From: Actinomycetota bacterium
GTDB taxonomy: Bacteria; Actinomycetota; Acidimicrobiia; Acidimicrobiales; JAJPHE01
Length of the DNA stretch: 37,899 bases
Direction of reading: 5' to 3'
Assembly (NCBI GenBank): GCA_027315345.1
Contig: DAHUYE010000093.1
Coordinates: 1 to 37,899, forward strand
The notes beneath the pieces are model-generated. The model saw only the letters and a program-made list of their open reading frames with translations. It was not told the DNA's origin and did no database searches. This document shows positions 30,003 through 36,940 of this stretch, piece by piece. A program made the position numbers and the translations under genes. Each line of letters opens with the position of its first letter. Within the stretch, counting starts at the first letter, position 1.

Positions 30003-31337
30003 GTGGCCGGCCCGGCCCCGTCCGTCCGGCGCCGCCAGCCGGCCGGCTATTGGACCAACTGGGGCGGTAACCAGCGCTGCGCCCCGGAGGAGATCAGCCG
30101 TCCCACCACCCTGGGCCAGCTGACGGCGGCGGTGAAGGCGGCCGCCGCCGGGGGCCAGGTGGTCAAGGCGGTGGGCTCGGGCCACAGCTTCACCGACGTG
30201 GCCTGCACATCGGGCGTCCAGGTCCGCCTGGACGGCTACGACCGGATCGTCGATATCGACCGGGAGCGCATGCAGGTCACCGTCCAGTCCGGGGTGACCA
30301 TCGCCGCCCTGTCCGAGGCCCTGGCCGGCGCCGGCCTGGCCATGCCGAACCTGGGTGACATCGGCTACCAGTCCATCTCCGGGGCCATCTCCACCGGCAC
30401 CCATGGCACCGGGGCCAAGCTGTGCGGCCTGGCCCACCAGGTCTCCGCCCTGGAACTGGTCAGCGGGGACGGATCGGTGGTGTCGGCGTCGGCGGAGGAG
30501 GAACCGGAGATTTTCGCCGCCGCCCGGTTGGGGCTGGGGGCGATGGGCATCCTCTCCAGCGTCACCCTGCAGTGCGTTCCCGCCTTCCGCCTGAAGGCGG
30601 AGGAGAAGGCCATGCGGGTCGATGACGTCCTGGCCGGTATCGATGAACTGGTGGAAGGCAATGACCACTTCGAGTTCTACTGGGTGCCCCACACCGGCTG
30701 GGCCCTGACCAAGTCCAACAACCGCACCGATGAGCCCGTCGGCGGCCGGAGCCGGGCCCGGGAGTGGTACGAGCAGGTCTTTTTGGAGAACGTGGCCTTC
30801 GGCGCCGTCTGCCGGGTGGGCCGGATGCGGCCCCACTGGATACCCCGGCTGGCTACCGCCGTTCCCTCCACCGGCACCCGCCGCTACGTGGCCCGCAGTG
30901 ACAAGGTCTTCACCTCCCCCCGGATGGTGCGCTTCTGCGAGATGGAATACAGCCTGCCCCGGGAGCACCTGGCCACCGCCCTCAACCGGTTGCGCCAGTT
31001 CATCGAGGATGCCGGCCTGATGGTCAGCTTCCCGGTGGAGGTGAGGGTGGCCGCTCCCGACGACATCCCGCTGTCCACCTCCTACGGCCGCCAGAGCTGC
31101 TACATCGCCATCCACATGTACCGGGGCATGCCGTATGACCAGTACTTCCGGGGCGCCGAGGCCATCTTCGCCGCCTTGGAGGGCCGGCCCCACTGGGGCA
31201 AGCTCCACTATCAGACCGCCGCCACTCTCGCCCCCCGCTACCCGAAGTGGGACGAGTTCCAGGCCGCCCGCCGCCGGGTCGATCCCGACGGCCGCTTCGC
31301 CAACGCCTACACCGACCGGGTGCTCGGCCCGATCTGA
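30003..31337 (+). CDS. FAD-dependent aldono-1,4-lactone oxidase-like protein
   Basis: FAD oxidoreductase of the D-arabinono-/L-gulono-lactone oxidase family; 444 residues. The PCMH FAD-binding domain (about 30-200) has VVKAVGSGHSFTDVACTSGV and MPNLGDIGYQSISGAISTGTH. The C-terminal ALO domain ends with PHWGKLHYQTAA (the HWxK motif) and PKWDEFQAARRRVDPDGRFA. No covalent-FAD assignment is made from sequence alone. GTG 30003 lies 8 bases after etfA, so the three genes may form one operon. That would pair a sugar-lactone oxidase with an electron transfer flavoprotein, but the oxidase could use O2 directly. The substrate is not known. Confidence 0.9.
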   Translation: MAGPAPSVRRRQPAGYWTNWGGNQRCAPEEISRPTTLGQLTAAVKAAAAGGQVVKAVGSGHSFTDVACTSGVQVRLDGYDRIVDIDRERMQVTVQSGVTIAALSEALAGAGLAMPNLGDIGYQSISGAISTGTHGTGAKLCGLAHQVSALELVSGDGSVVSASAEEEPEIFAAARLGLGAMGILSSVTLQCVPAFRLKAEEKAMRVDDVLAGIDELVEGNDHFEFYWVPHTGWALTKSNNRTDEPVGGRSRAREWYEQVFLENVAFGAVCRVGRMRPHWIPRLATAVPSTGTRRYVARSDKVFTSPRMVRFCEMEYSLPREHLATALNRLRQFIEDAGLMVSFPVEVRVAAPDDIPLSTSYGRQSCYIAIHMYRGMPYDQYFRGAEAIFAALEGRPHWGKLHYQTAATLAPRYPKWDEFQAARRRVDPDGRFANAYTDRVLGPI

Positions 31338-31386
31338 TGCCTATGGCGGCGGGCACCCGGGTCCTGCGGACCACGCCCGTCGCTGT

Positions 31387-31408
31387 GCCCGGGGGCCCAA
31401 CCCCGGGC
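31387..31408. terminator. Hairpin between convergent oxidase and SCO1664-like genes
   Basis: GCCCGGGG (31387-31394) and CCCCGGGC (31401-31408) form a perfect 8-base stem with a 6-base loop. It sits in a 107-base gap between two converging genes and is a likely two-way terminator without a T-run. Nothing else is apparent in the gap. Confidence 0.45.
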
Positions 31409-31444
31409 GGCGTGCACGGCCTGAGTCGGTGTCCACGTCAGCCG

Positions 31445-32215
31445 TCAGACCAGTGGCCAGGGGTAGGGCCGGCGGTCGGGATGCGGTGAGGGGAAATAGG
31501 GCCGCTCCAGGATGAGCCGGGCCCGGCCCATGAGGGCTTCGATCTCGTAGTCCTCGAGCAGGCCGGCCAGGCCGGGCGGGATGGCGGTGGCCACGTCTTC
31601 GATGTAGGCGAGCAGGTATGCGGGCACCTCCTCCCCGGCGAATTCCCAGATGACGGTGCGCAGCTTGGGCTCGTCATGGAAGGACAGGCCGTTGTCGATG
31701 CCCCAGATCCGGCACTCCCCGTAGAGGCAGTGGCCGCCCTTGCGGTCGGCGTTGTTGAGGAGCAGATCCAAGGTGGCCATCTCCCGGAGGCGGGCGTGGT
31801 GGACAGGGTGCTCCATCAAGGTGAAGTAGTGCTCGGCGAAGTCGGCGTCGATGAAGCGTTGCAACGATCCGCTCCCGAACGGCCCGTCATGGCGCAGGAC
31901 GGTCTCGGGGACCAGTCCCCAGCCCAGAAGGCGGGACAGCTCGAAGGCGGCCACCTCCCGGCGGAACAGCCCGCCCGGGAAGTCCCACAGCGGTCGTTCA
32001 CCCCGGCCGGGCTTGTAGATGGCGCCGAGGGTGTCCTCGCCCCGGCTGACGGAGACCAGGAAGGTGCCGTTGGAACTCCAGGGCATCCGCCCCTCCACCT
32101 CGATCTCCCCGGTGCTCAGGAGCTCCAGGTACTCGGGAACCGGGGCCAGGGCGGCCGTGCCTTCGGCCACCGTCGGGGTGGGCGCCGCCGGGCCATCAGG
32201 CGGCTGGTCGCTCAC
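31445..32215 (-). CDS. SCO1664-family protein (PI3/PI4-kinase-like fold), function unknown
   Basis: Conserved actinobacterial protein, distantly kinase-like. About 256 residues. Visible conserved parts are GTFLVSVSRGEDTLGAIYKP (nucleotide-binding strand with Lys), RREVAAFELSRLLGWGLVP, MATLDLLLNNADRKGGHCLY (catalytic-loop-like Asn-Asn-x-Asp) and WGIDNGLSFHDEPKLR (the metal-binding D-N-G-like motif). Together these suggest an ATP-binding lipid- or small-molecule-kinase fold. GTG 32215 overlaps the DUF3090 stop by 4 bases. The longer frame upstream is a shadow of DUF3090. The first 25 residues are Pro/Thr/Ala-rich and probably disordered. Confidence 0.85.
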   Translation of the reverse strand: MSDQPPDGPAAPTPTVAEGTAALAPVPEYLELLSTGEIEVEGRMPWSSNGTFLVSVSRGEDTLGAIYKPGRGERPLWDFPGGLFRREVAAFELSRLLGWGLVPETVLRHDGPFGSGSLQRFIDADFAEHYFTLMEHPVHHARLREMATLDLLLNNADRKGGHCLYGECRIWGIDNGLSFHDEPKLRTVIWEFAGEEVPAYLLAYIEDVATAIPPGLAGLLEDYEIEALMGRARLILERPYFPSPHPDRRPYPWPLV

Positions 32216-32709
32216 AGGGCCGGGGGCCGGTGTCCGTTGGTCCGGGGACAGTCGTGCCCGTCCGGATTGAGGGGATAGCCGCACAGTGGGCAGGGGGGCC
32301 GCCCGGACTCGACCAGGCGGACGCCGTGGATGGCCAGGGCGGCCACCTGTTCCAGGGACGCCTCCAGGCGGGCGACGGCCCCGGTCTCGTCCTCGGCCAC
32401 CAGTTCCTCGGCCACGATGATGACCAGGCCGGCGTCTTGGTCGTAGCTGACGCCCAGGGTCCCGACCGCCCAACTCGGCTCGTATGGAGGGATCAGGTCC
32501 AACTCGGTGGGCAGGGCGCCGGGATGGCCGGCCGCTTCGATCACCTCGGCCAGGTACTGGGCCAGGGCGGCCACCTGGCCCTTCTCCACCTTGAGGGTGA
32601 CCAGGTCGGTGCCCCGGCGGGCCTGGAGGAGGAATACCCGCCGGCCGGGCTCACCGACCGTGCCCACCGTGATGCTGTCCAGGGGGCCCAGGTCGAAGGA
32701 CTCACTCAT
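32212..32709 (-). CDS. DUF3090 family protein
   Basis: Conserved actinobacterial protein of unknown function; 165 residues. It starts SESFDLGPLDSITVGTVGEP, has RVFLLQARRGTDLVTLKVEK and a helical centre (VAALAQYLAEVIE). The C-terminus is a probable zinc knuckle, RPPCPLCGYPLNPDGHDCPR (Cys-x2-Cys with a later His-x-Cys). Its ATG overlaps the phosphatase stop by 4 bases, and its stop overlaps the SCO1664-like start by 4 bases. The three genes are therefore made together and likely act together. Confidence 0.9.
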   Translation of the reverse strand: MSESFDLGPLDSITVGTVGEPGRRVFLLQARRGTDLVTLKVEKGQVAALAQYLAEVIEAAGHPGALPTELDLIPPYEPSWAVGTLGVSYDQDAGLVIIVAEELVAEDETGAVARLEASLEQVAALAIHGVRLVESGRPPCPLCGYPLNPDGHDCPRTNGHRPPAL

Positions 32710-33353
32710 GAGGGCTTCAGTTCCTGGAGGGCGCCCACCGAGTTGACGGTCAGCACGGCCGGGCCGCCCTCGGAGTACTGGATGGCCGTGATGGAACAGG
32801 GGCTGATGACGATGCGCTGGAACAGATCCAGATGGGTGCCGAGGGCATCGGCCACGGCCGCCTTGATGGGATCGGCGTGGGAGACGCAGACCACCCGCCG
32901 GCCGGGGTGGGCGGCACACAGCCGGCGCAGGGCGTCGGTCATGCGGGTCTGCATCTCGCTGAAGGACTCACCCTGGGGGAATCGGAACCCGCTGGGCCAG
33001 CGCTGGACGGTGTGCCACTCCGGCTTCTTGTACAGCTCCTTGAGGGCGCCCCCGGTCCAATCCCCGAAGTCGCACTCCAGCAGTCCCCGCTCGATGACCA
33101 CCTTGTGCCCGAACCGCTTGGCGATGGGCGCCGCCGTCTCCCGGGCCCGCTCCAGGGGGCTGGCGTAGATGGCGTCGACGGCGCCCAGGGCGGCCAGCCG
33201 CTCGGCGGCCGCCTCGGCCTGGGCCCGGCCGACCTCGGAGAGGTGCAGACCCTTGGCCCGTCCCGGGAGCACCGAGCCGGTAGTGGGGGTCTGGCCGTGG
33301 CGCACCAGCAGTATGACGGTGGCCGGAGGAGGCTTGGGGCGGCGGGTAGGCAT
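32706..33353 (-). CDS. Histidine phosphatase family protein (MSMEG_4193-like)
   Basis: Phosphoglycerate mutase-fold phosphatase with a catalytic phosphohistidine. The 215 residues have VILLVRHGQTPTT (RHG motif, nucleophilic His near residue 20), IYASPLERARETAAPIAKRF, LECDFGDWTGGALKELYKK and VVCVSHADPIKAAVADALG (second catalytic His). SCDFGDWTG and the DUF3090 neighbour match the MSMEG_4193 subfamily, whose substrate is not known. ATG 33353 is supported by TAGGTT 8 bases upstream. It is the first gene of the three-gene unit and is divergent from the uracil-DNA glycosylase gene, with only 24 bases between their starts. Confidence 0.9.
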   Translation of the reverse strand: MPTRRPKPPPATVILLVRHGQTPTTGSVLPGRAKGLHLSEVGRAQAEAAAERLAALGAVDAIYASPLERARETAAPIAKRFGHKVVIERGLLECDFGDWTGGALKELYKKPEWHTVQRWPSGFRFPQGESFSEMQTRMTDALRRLCAAHPGRRVVCVSHADPIKAAVADALGTHLDLFQRIVISPCSITAIQYSEGGPAVLTVNSVGALQELKPS

Positions 33354-33361
33354 CTGCAGGC

Positions 33362-33371
33362 AACCTAACCT
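33362..33371. promoter_or_regulatory. Bidirectional -10 element with shared TA (phosphatase / uracil-DNA glycosylase)
   Basis: AACCTAACCT reads TAACCT on the plus strand (33366-33371), 6 bases before the GTG at 33378. It reads TAGGTT on the minus strand (33367-33362), 8 bases before the ATG at 33353. The TA at 33366-33367 is common to both. The whole promoter and both start sites fit in 24 bases. Confidence 0.55.
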
Positions 33372-33377
33372 CCCTTC

Positions 33378-34049
33378 GTGGCCGGTCGTGACTCGCTGGC
33401 CGCCCTCAACCGGGAGGTGGTGGCCTGCCGGGCCTGTCCCCGGCTGGTGGCCTGGCGGGAACAGGTGGCCCGGGAGAAGCGGGCGGCCTTCGTGGGTCAG
33501 AGCTACTGGGGCCGGCCGGTGCCGGGATTCGGGGACCCCGACGCCGGGGTGGTCATAGTCGGGCTGGCTCCGGCCGCCCACGGCGCCAACCGGACCGGAC
33601 GCATGTTCACCGGGGACCGTTCGGGGGACTGGCTGTTCGCATCGCTGTGGCGCACCGGCTTCGCCAACCAGCCCACCAGCGTGTCGGCCGATGACGGCCT
33701 GGTCCTGACCGGCGCCTACATCACCGCCGCCGTCCGCTGCGCCCCACCGGCCAACAAACCCACCCCGGCCGAGCGGGACACCTGCCAGCCCTACCTGGAG
33801 CGCGAGCTGGCCCGGCTGGGTTCCCGGCGGGTCATCGTGGCCCTGGGCCACTTCGGCCATGACGCCGTCTGCCGGGTCCTCGGCCTGCGGCCCAAACCCC
33901 GTTTCGGCCACGGGGTAGAGCACCGTCTGGCCGGCGGGCAGGTCCTGATCGGCTGCTACCACCCCAGCCAACAGAACACCTTCACCGGGACCCTGACCGA
34001 AGAGATGATCGACGCCGTCTTCTCCCGGGCCCGGGAACTCTGCTTGTGA
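33378..34049 (+). CDS. Uracil-DNA glycosylase, family 5 (UDGb) type
   Basis: Removes uracil, and in this family also hypoxanthine and other deaminated bases, from DNA. The 223 residues carry four cysteines placed for a [4Fe-4S] cluster: Cys17 and Cys20 (VACRACPRL), Cys121 (AAVRCAPP) and Cys136 (ERDTCQP). The active-site motif is VGLAPAAHGANRTGRMFTGD. It has Ala-Ala where families 1 and 4 have catalytic Asp or Glu, which is the mark of family 5. The second motif is CYHPSQQNTFTG. GTG 33378 has TAACCT 6 bases upstream. The cysteine set is complete, so the protein should be active. Confidence 0.92.
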   Translation: MAGRDSLAALNREVVACRACPRLVAWREQVAREKRAAFVGQSYWGRPVPGFGDPDAGVVIVGLAPAAHGANRTGRMFTGDRSGDWLFASLWRTGFANQPTSVSADDGLVLTGAYITAAVRCAPPANKPTPAERDTCQPYLERELARLGSRRVIVALGHFGHDAVCRVLGLRPKPRFGHGVEHRLAGGQVLIGCYHPSQQNTFTGTLTEEMIDAVFSRARELCL

Positions 34050-34054
34050 CGGCG

Positions 34055-34077
34055 GGCCCTAGCGGGCTCTAGGAGCC
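34055..34077. terminator. Hairpin between convergent udg and F420-type protein gene
   Basis: GGC-CCTAG (34055-34062) pairs with CTAGG-(A)-GCC (34069-34077), an 8-base stem with one bulge and a 6-base loop. It lies in a 33-base gap between converging genes. Confidence 0.4.
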
Positions 34078-34082
34078 GGAGC

Positions 34083-35219
34083 TCAGCCGACCGGCGTCGG
34101 TTTGGACGGCATCATCCTGGGTTCGGGCACGGCCGTCTCCGGCCAGCGGTTGCGGCTGACCCGGGCCAGGCGGTGCATGAGGGCCACGGCTCCGGGGTCC
34201 TCATCGGCCGGGCGGGTCTCGATGACCCCGTCGGCCAGCATCCCGTCCATCACCTCCCGGCCCCGGTCGGTGCGCACCACCGTCAAGGTCCAGTCGTTGA
34301 AGGCCCCGATGCCGCCGGTGGAGATGTCGGCGTGCTCGGCGGCAAAGTCGGGACAGGACTTGCAGCCCTCCCGCGTCCAGGCGTGGCACTCCTTGAGGGG
34401 GATCTCGTGGTAGTCGCCATTGCGCATCCAGATCTGGAAGACGCCCTTGATATTCATCTTCACCATGTCCTGGCGGGCCAGCCCGTACTTGGCCTCGAAC
34501 AGCTCGGTGAAGATGGCGTCGTCAAAGGTCTTGGAGCACAACAGCCCGATGGTCAGGGTGAAGCGGCGGGCCACCTTCCCCGCCTTACGGGCCTGCATGG
34601 TGGGCGGAGCGGAGGCCATGCAGCTCATGCCCACCATGGCCAACTTTTCGGCGCCGGAGTCGATGGCCTCGGCGTAGGCCAGGGTGTTGGCCGAGTAGGT
34701 GTAGCGGCTGCCGGAGGCGGCCAGGATGTCCTCCCGGGTGCGGGCGACTCCGGGCTTGGCCTTCCAGGTCGAACCGTCCCCCTCGAGGTAGGAGACCAGG
34801 GCCGCGTCGATGACCTCGTGCTCCAGGGACCACAGCAGGATGGCCGAGACCAACCCGCCGTCCTGGCCCCGCTCGTGGATCTCGGGATCGGTGGCCCTCA
34901 CCAGGAGGACGTCCTTGGCCACCCCGGCCACCTCTTCCACCTGCCGGGGCCGGCCGAAGAGATAGGTGTCGATCTCGGTCTCCCAGCTGCGGAAGCGGGG
35001 ACAGGCTCGGGTGCAGAGCGTGCAGCCCTTCTCCCCGTGGGTGCAGTCCTCCCGGCCGCCCAGGTCATCGATGTGCCAGGGCTTATAGCGGCCCCCGGTG
35101 TCGTCGTACTCGAGCACGTCGTAGGGGCAGGCGATGACGCAGGCGGCGCAACCGGTGCACAGACCGGAGGTGACCACCTCGCCGAACAGGTGGGCCCAGT
35201 GGGGTTTTTCGGGGGGCAT
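34083..35219 (-). CDS. Coenzyme F420 hydrogenase/dehydrogenase beta-subunit family protein
   Basis: Flavin and iron-sulfur protein of the FrhB/FdhB family, which moves electrons between F420 (or NAD(P)H or ferredoxin) and a partner. About 378 residues. The N-terminus holds two ferredoxin-type [4Fe-4S] motifs: CTGCAACVIACP and, after CTHGEKG, CTLCTRACP. The FrhB domain follows (ERGQDGGLVSAILLWSLEHE and a Cys-rich stretch near AMVGMSCMASAP). ECHAWTREGCKSCPDFAAE gives further cluster-binding cysteines. The ATG at 35219 has TAGTGT 7 bases upstream, so it is preferred to GTG 35228. No partner subunit gene is adjacent, so it may work alone or with a distant partner. Confidence 0.88.
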   Translation of the reverse strand: MPPEKPHWAHLFGEVVTSGLCTGCAACVIACPYDVLEYDDTGGRYKPWHIDDLGGREDCTHGEKGCTLCTRACPRFRSWETEIDTYLFGRPRQVEEVAGVAKDVLLVRATDPEIHERGQDGGLVSAILLWSLEHEVIDAALVSYLEGDGSTWKAKPGVARTREDILAASGSRYTYSANTLAYAEAIDSGAEKLAMVGMSCMASAPPTMQARKAGKVARRFTLTIGLLCSKTFDDAIFTELFEAKYGLARQDMVKMNIKGVFQIWMRNGDYHEIPLKECHAWTREGCKSCPDFAAEHADISTGGIGAFNDWTLTVVRTDRGREVMDGMLADGVIETRPADEDPGAVALMHRLARVSRNRWPETAVPEPRMMPSKPTPVG

Positions 35220-35226
35220 CGGCCTC

Positions 35227-35232
35227 ACACTA
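35227..35232 (-). promoter_or_regulatory. Predicted -10 element of the F420-type protein gene
   Basis: TAGTGT, 7 bases, then ATG at 35219; leaderless spacing. The divergent fpg promoter lies 9 bases away. Confidence 0.45.
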
Positions 35233-35240
35233 ACTACCGG

Positions 35241-35246
35241 TAGGGT
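35241..35246 (+). promoter_or_regulatory. Predicted -10 element of the fpg-like gene
   Basis: TAGGGT, 7 bases, then GTG at 35254, the codon that must be the start because the next residues are the catalytic Pro-Glu. Confidence 0.55.
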
Positions 35247-35253
35247 CGATCGG

Positions 35254-36054
35254 GTGCCTGAGATGGTGGAGGTGGAGGCCTACCGCCGCCTGGCCGAAGG
35301 CGCCCTGGGCCGCCGCATCGCCAGGGTGGACGCCCCCGATGCCTGGTACCTCAAGGGTGGACTGACGGCGGCGGTTCTGGACGCCGCTCTGCCCGGGCTC
35401 AAGCTCACGGCGGCCCGGCGCAAGGGCAAGCTCCTGATCCTCGACACCGCCCGGCCCCGCTCGGATGCGGCCGGTCCCAGCCTGGGGCTGCGCTTCGGCA
35501 TGACCGGCCGGCTGGTGCTCGACGGCGTAGCCGGCGTCGAGGAGCTGATCTACTCGTCCCGCCGGGCCAACCCGGCCTGGGAGCGCTTCGGGCTGGTCTT
35601 CACCGACCGGAGCCGCCTGGTCATGTCCGACCCCCGCCGGCTGGGAGGTGTGATCCTCGAACCGGAGGAGGCCCGGCTGGGTCCGGACGCGGCGGCGTTG
35701 ACCCTGGCCGAGCTTCGCTCGGCCCTGAGCGGCTCCCGGGTGGCCCTCAAGGCCAGGCTGCTCGACCAGTCCCGGGTGGCCGGGATCGGCAATCTGCTGG
35801 CCGATGAGATGTTGTGGCGGGCCGGCCTGTCCCCTGAGCGCGAGGCCGGCTCCCTCGATGGGGCCGAGCTGCGCCGGCTGCACCGCCACCTGATCTCCAC
35901 CCTCGAGCAGCTGTCGGGCCGGGGCGGCTCCCACACCGGGGACCTGATGCCGGCCCGCCGGCCCGGAGCGGCCTGCCCCAAAGACGGTGCGCCCCTCCGG
36001 CGGGCCACCATCGGCGGGCGGACTACGTGGTGGTGTCCGGCCCACCAACGCTGA
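35254..36054 (+). CDS. Formamidopyrimidine-DNA glycosylase / endonuclease VIII family
   Basis: Bifunctional DNA repair enzyme that excises oxidised bases and cuts the strand. The start GTG 35254 is decided by chemistry: after Met removal the chain begins PEMVEVEAYRRL, giving the N-terminal proline nucleophile and Glu. RRKGKLLIL holds the beta-hairpin Lys, and the helix-two-turn-helix is LKARLLDQSRVAGIGNLLAD. The C-terminal zinc finger is altered. Where Fpg has four cysteines (CxxC and CxxC) this one has CPKDG and WWCPAHQ, so two ligands are Asp and His. The 266 residues are normal. The 3' end overlaps the Lgt-like gene by 32 bases. Whether it prefers 8-oxoguanine (Fpg) or pyrimidine lesions (Nei) is not certain. 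Confidence 0.9.
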   Translation: MPEMVEVEAYRRLAEGALGRRIARVDAPDAWYLKGGLTAAVLDAALPGLKLTAARRKGKLLILDTARPRSDAAGPSLGLRFGMTGRLVLDGVAGVEELIYSSRRANPAWERFGLVFTDRSRLVMSDPRRLGGVILEPEEARLGPDAAALTLAELRSALSGSRVALKARLLDQSRVAGIGNLLADEMLWRAGLSPEREAGSLDGAELRRLHRHLISTLEQLSGRGGSHTGDLMPARRPGAACPKDGAPLRRATIGGRTTWWCPAHQR

Positions 36055-36916
36055 GCGTCGACTGTGTTGTCTGTCCGGCCTCCGGCCGGACGGTGCCGTC
36101 GGGGGCCCCGTCCCCGCCGCCCTGGCGGGACTCCTTCTGGTGGCGGAGGAGGAGCCAGGCGACGGTGCCCCAGCCGGCCACGGCCAGGACGATGGCGGTC
36201 ACCTCGACGGCATCCCAGAGGCGGGGCCGGGCCAACCAGAAGAACTCATCGGTGAACCGGACGATGCCCCACAGGCCGGCCATGGCGGCCAGCACCACCC
36301 CGGTGGGCTTCCGGCCGGTGCGTTCCTCGACGTAGCGCAGGATGGCCCAGATGGCCAGGCACTCGGCGGCCTGGAACAGCGGTACCGGTATCTCCCTGAC
36401 CGTCACACCGTTGGCCATGCAGCCGAACTTGCCGATGGTGCAGGCGTAGCGCATTCCGTACCAGCCGGCGGTGGGGTGGCCACCGCCGTCGATCATCATC
36501 TGCGGTCCGAGCAGCCGACCCATGGCCCAGGCCGCCATCAGCACCGGGGCGGCGATGTCCAGGGCGGCCAGGGTGGGCACCTCGGGCAGGTACTTCCGCT
36601 TGAACCAGATCCCGGTGGGCACCCCCAGCAGCAGGCCGCCGAAGGAGGACAGCCCCCCGTGCCAGACGGCCAGGATCCCGGCCGGGTCGGTCCGGTAGTA
36701 GGAGAAATTGGCCACGACGTGGACGGCCCGGGCTCCGATGATGGAGGCGGCCACCACCCAGAGGAAGGCCCGGTTGAGCCAGTCGGAGGGAATCCCGACG
36801 GCGTCGAAGCGCCGCCGCATGTACCAGAGGGAGAACCAGAAGGTGAGCGCCAGGCCGATTCCGTAGGTGTGGACCTGGAGCGGCCCGAGATGAAATACCA
36901 CGGGGATGGGCCTCAA
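36023..36916 (-). CDS. Prolipoprotein diacylglyceryl transferase-family protein (Lgt-like)
   Basis: Multi-pass membrane protein; true Lgt adds diacylglycerol from phosphatidylglycerol to lipoprotein cysteines. About 297 residues with seven or so helices. AVWHGGLSSFGGLLLG contains the Lgt active-site His (H-G-G), AMGRLLGP keeps the Arg, and GIVRFTDEFF keeps the later Arg. The Lgt signature G-R-x-x-N-F-x-N-x-E-x-x-G is not intact: it reads GRLLGPQMMIDGGGHP. The start was set at TTG 36916, which has TAGGAT 8 bases upstream; a longer frame would cross into the divergent gene. The last 40 residues are polar and overlap the fpg gene by 32 bases. It may be the organism's Lgt or a paralogue with another lipid-transfer role. 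Confidence 0.8.
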   Translation of the reverse strand: MRPIPVVFHLGPLQVHTYGIGLALTFWFSLWYMRRRFDAVGIPSDWLNRAFLWVVAASIIGARAVHVVANFSYYRTDPAGILAVWHGGLSSFGGLLLGVPTGIWFKRKYLPEVPTLAALDIAAPVLMAAWAMGRLLGPQMMIDGGGHPTAGWYGMRYACTIGKFGCMANGVTVREIPVPLFQAAECLAIWAILRYVEERTGRKPTGVVLAAMAGLWGIVRFTDEFFWLARPRLWDAVEVTAIVLAVAGWGTVAWLLLRHQKESRQGGGDGAPDGTVRPEAGQTTQSTLSVGGPDTTT

Positions 36917-36924
36917 GGGGCTGA

Positions 36925-36934
36925 ATCCTATTGT
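36925..36934. promoter_or_regulatory. Bidirectional -10 element with shared TA (Lgt-like / enoyl-CoA hydratase)
   Basis: ATCCTATTGT reads TATTGT on the plus strand (36929-36934), 6 bases before the ATG at 36941. It reads TAGGAT on the minus strand (36930-36925), 8 bases before the TTG at 36916. The TA at 36929-36930 is common to both. Confidence 0.55.
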
Positions 36935-36940
36935 TGACCC

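Noticed and set aside
29811-31208. 465-codon open frame on the minus strand opposite etfA and the lactone oxidase
   Set aside because: Shadow frame; the plus-strand oxidase has clear FAD and ALO motifs along its whole length.
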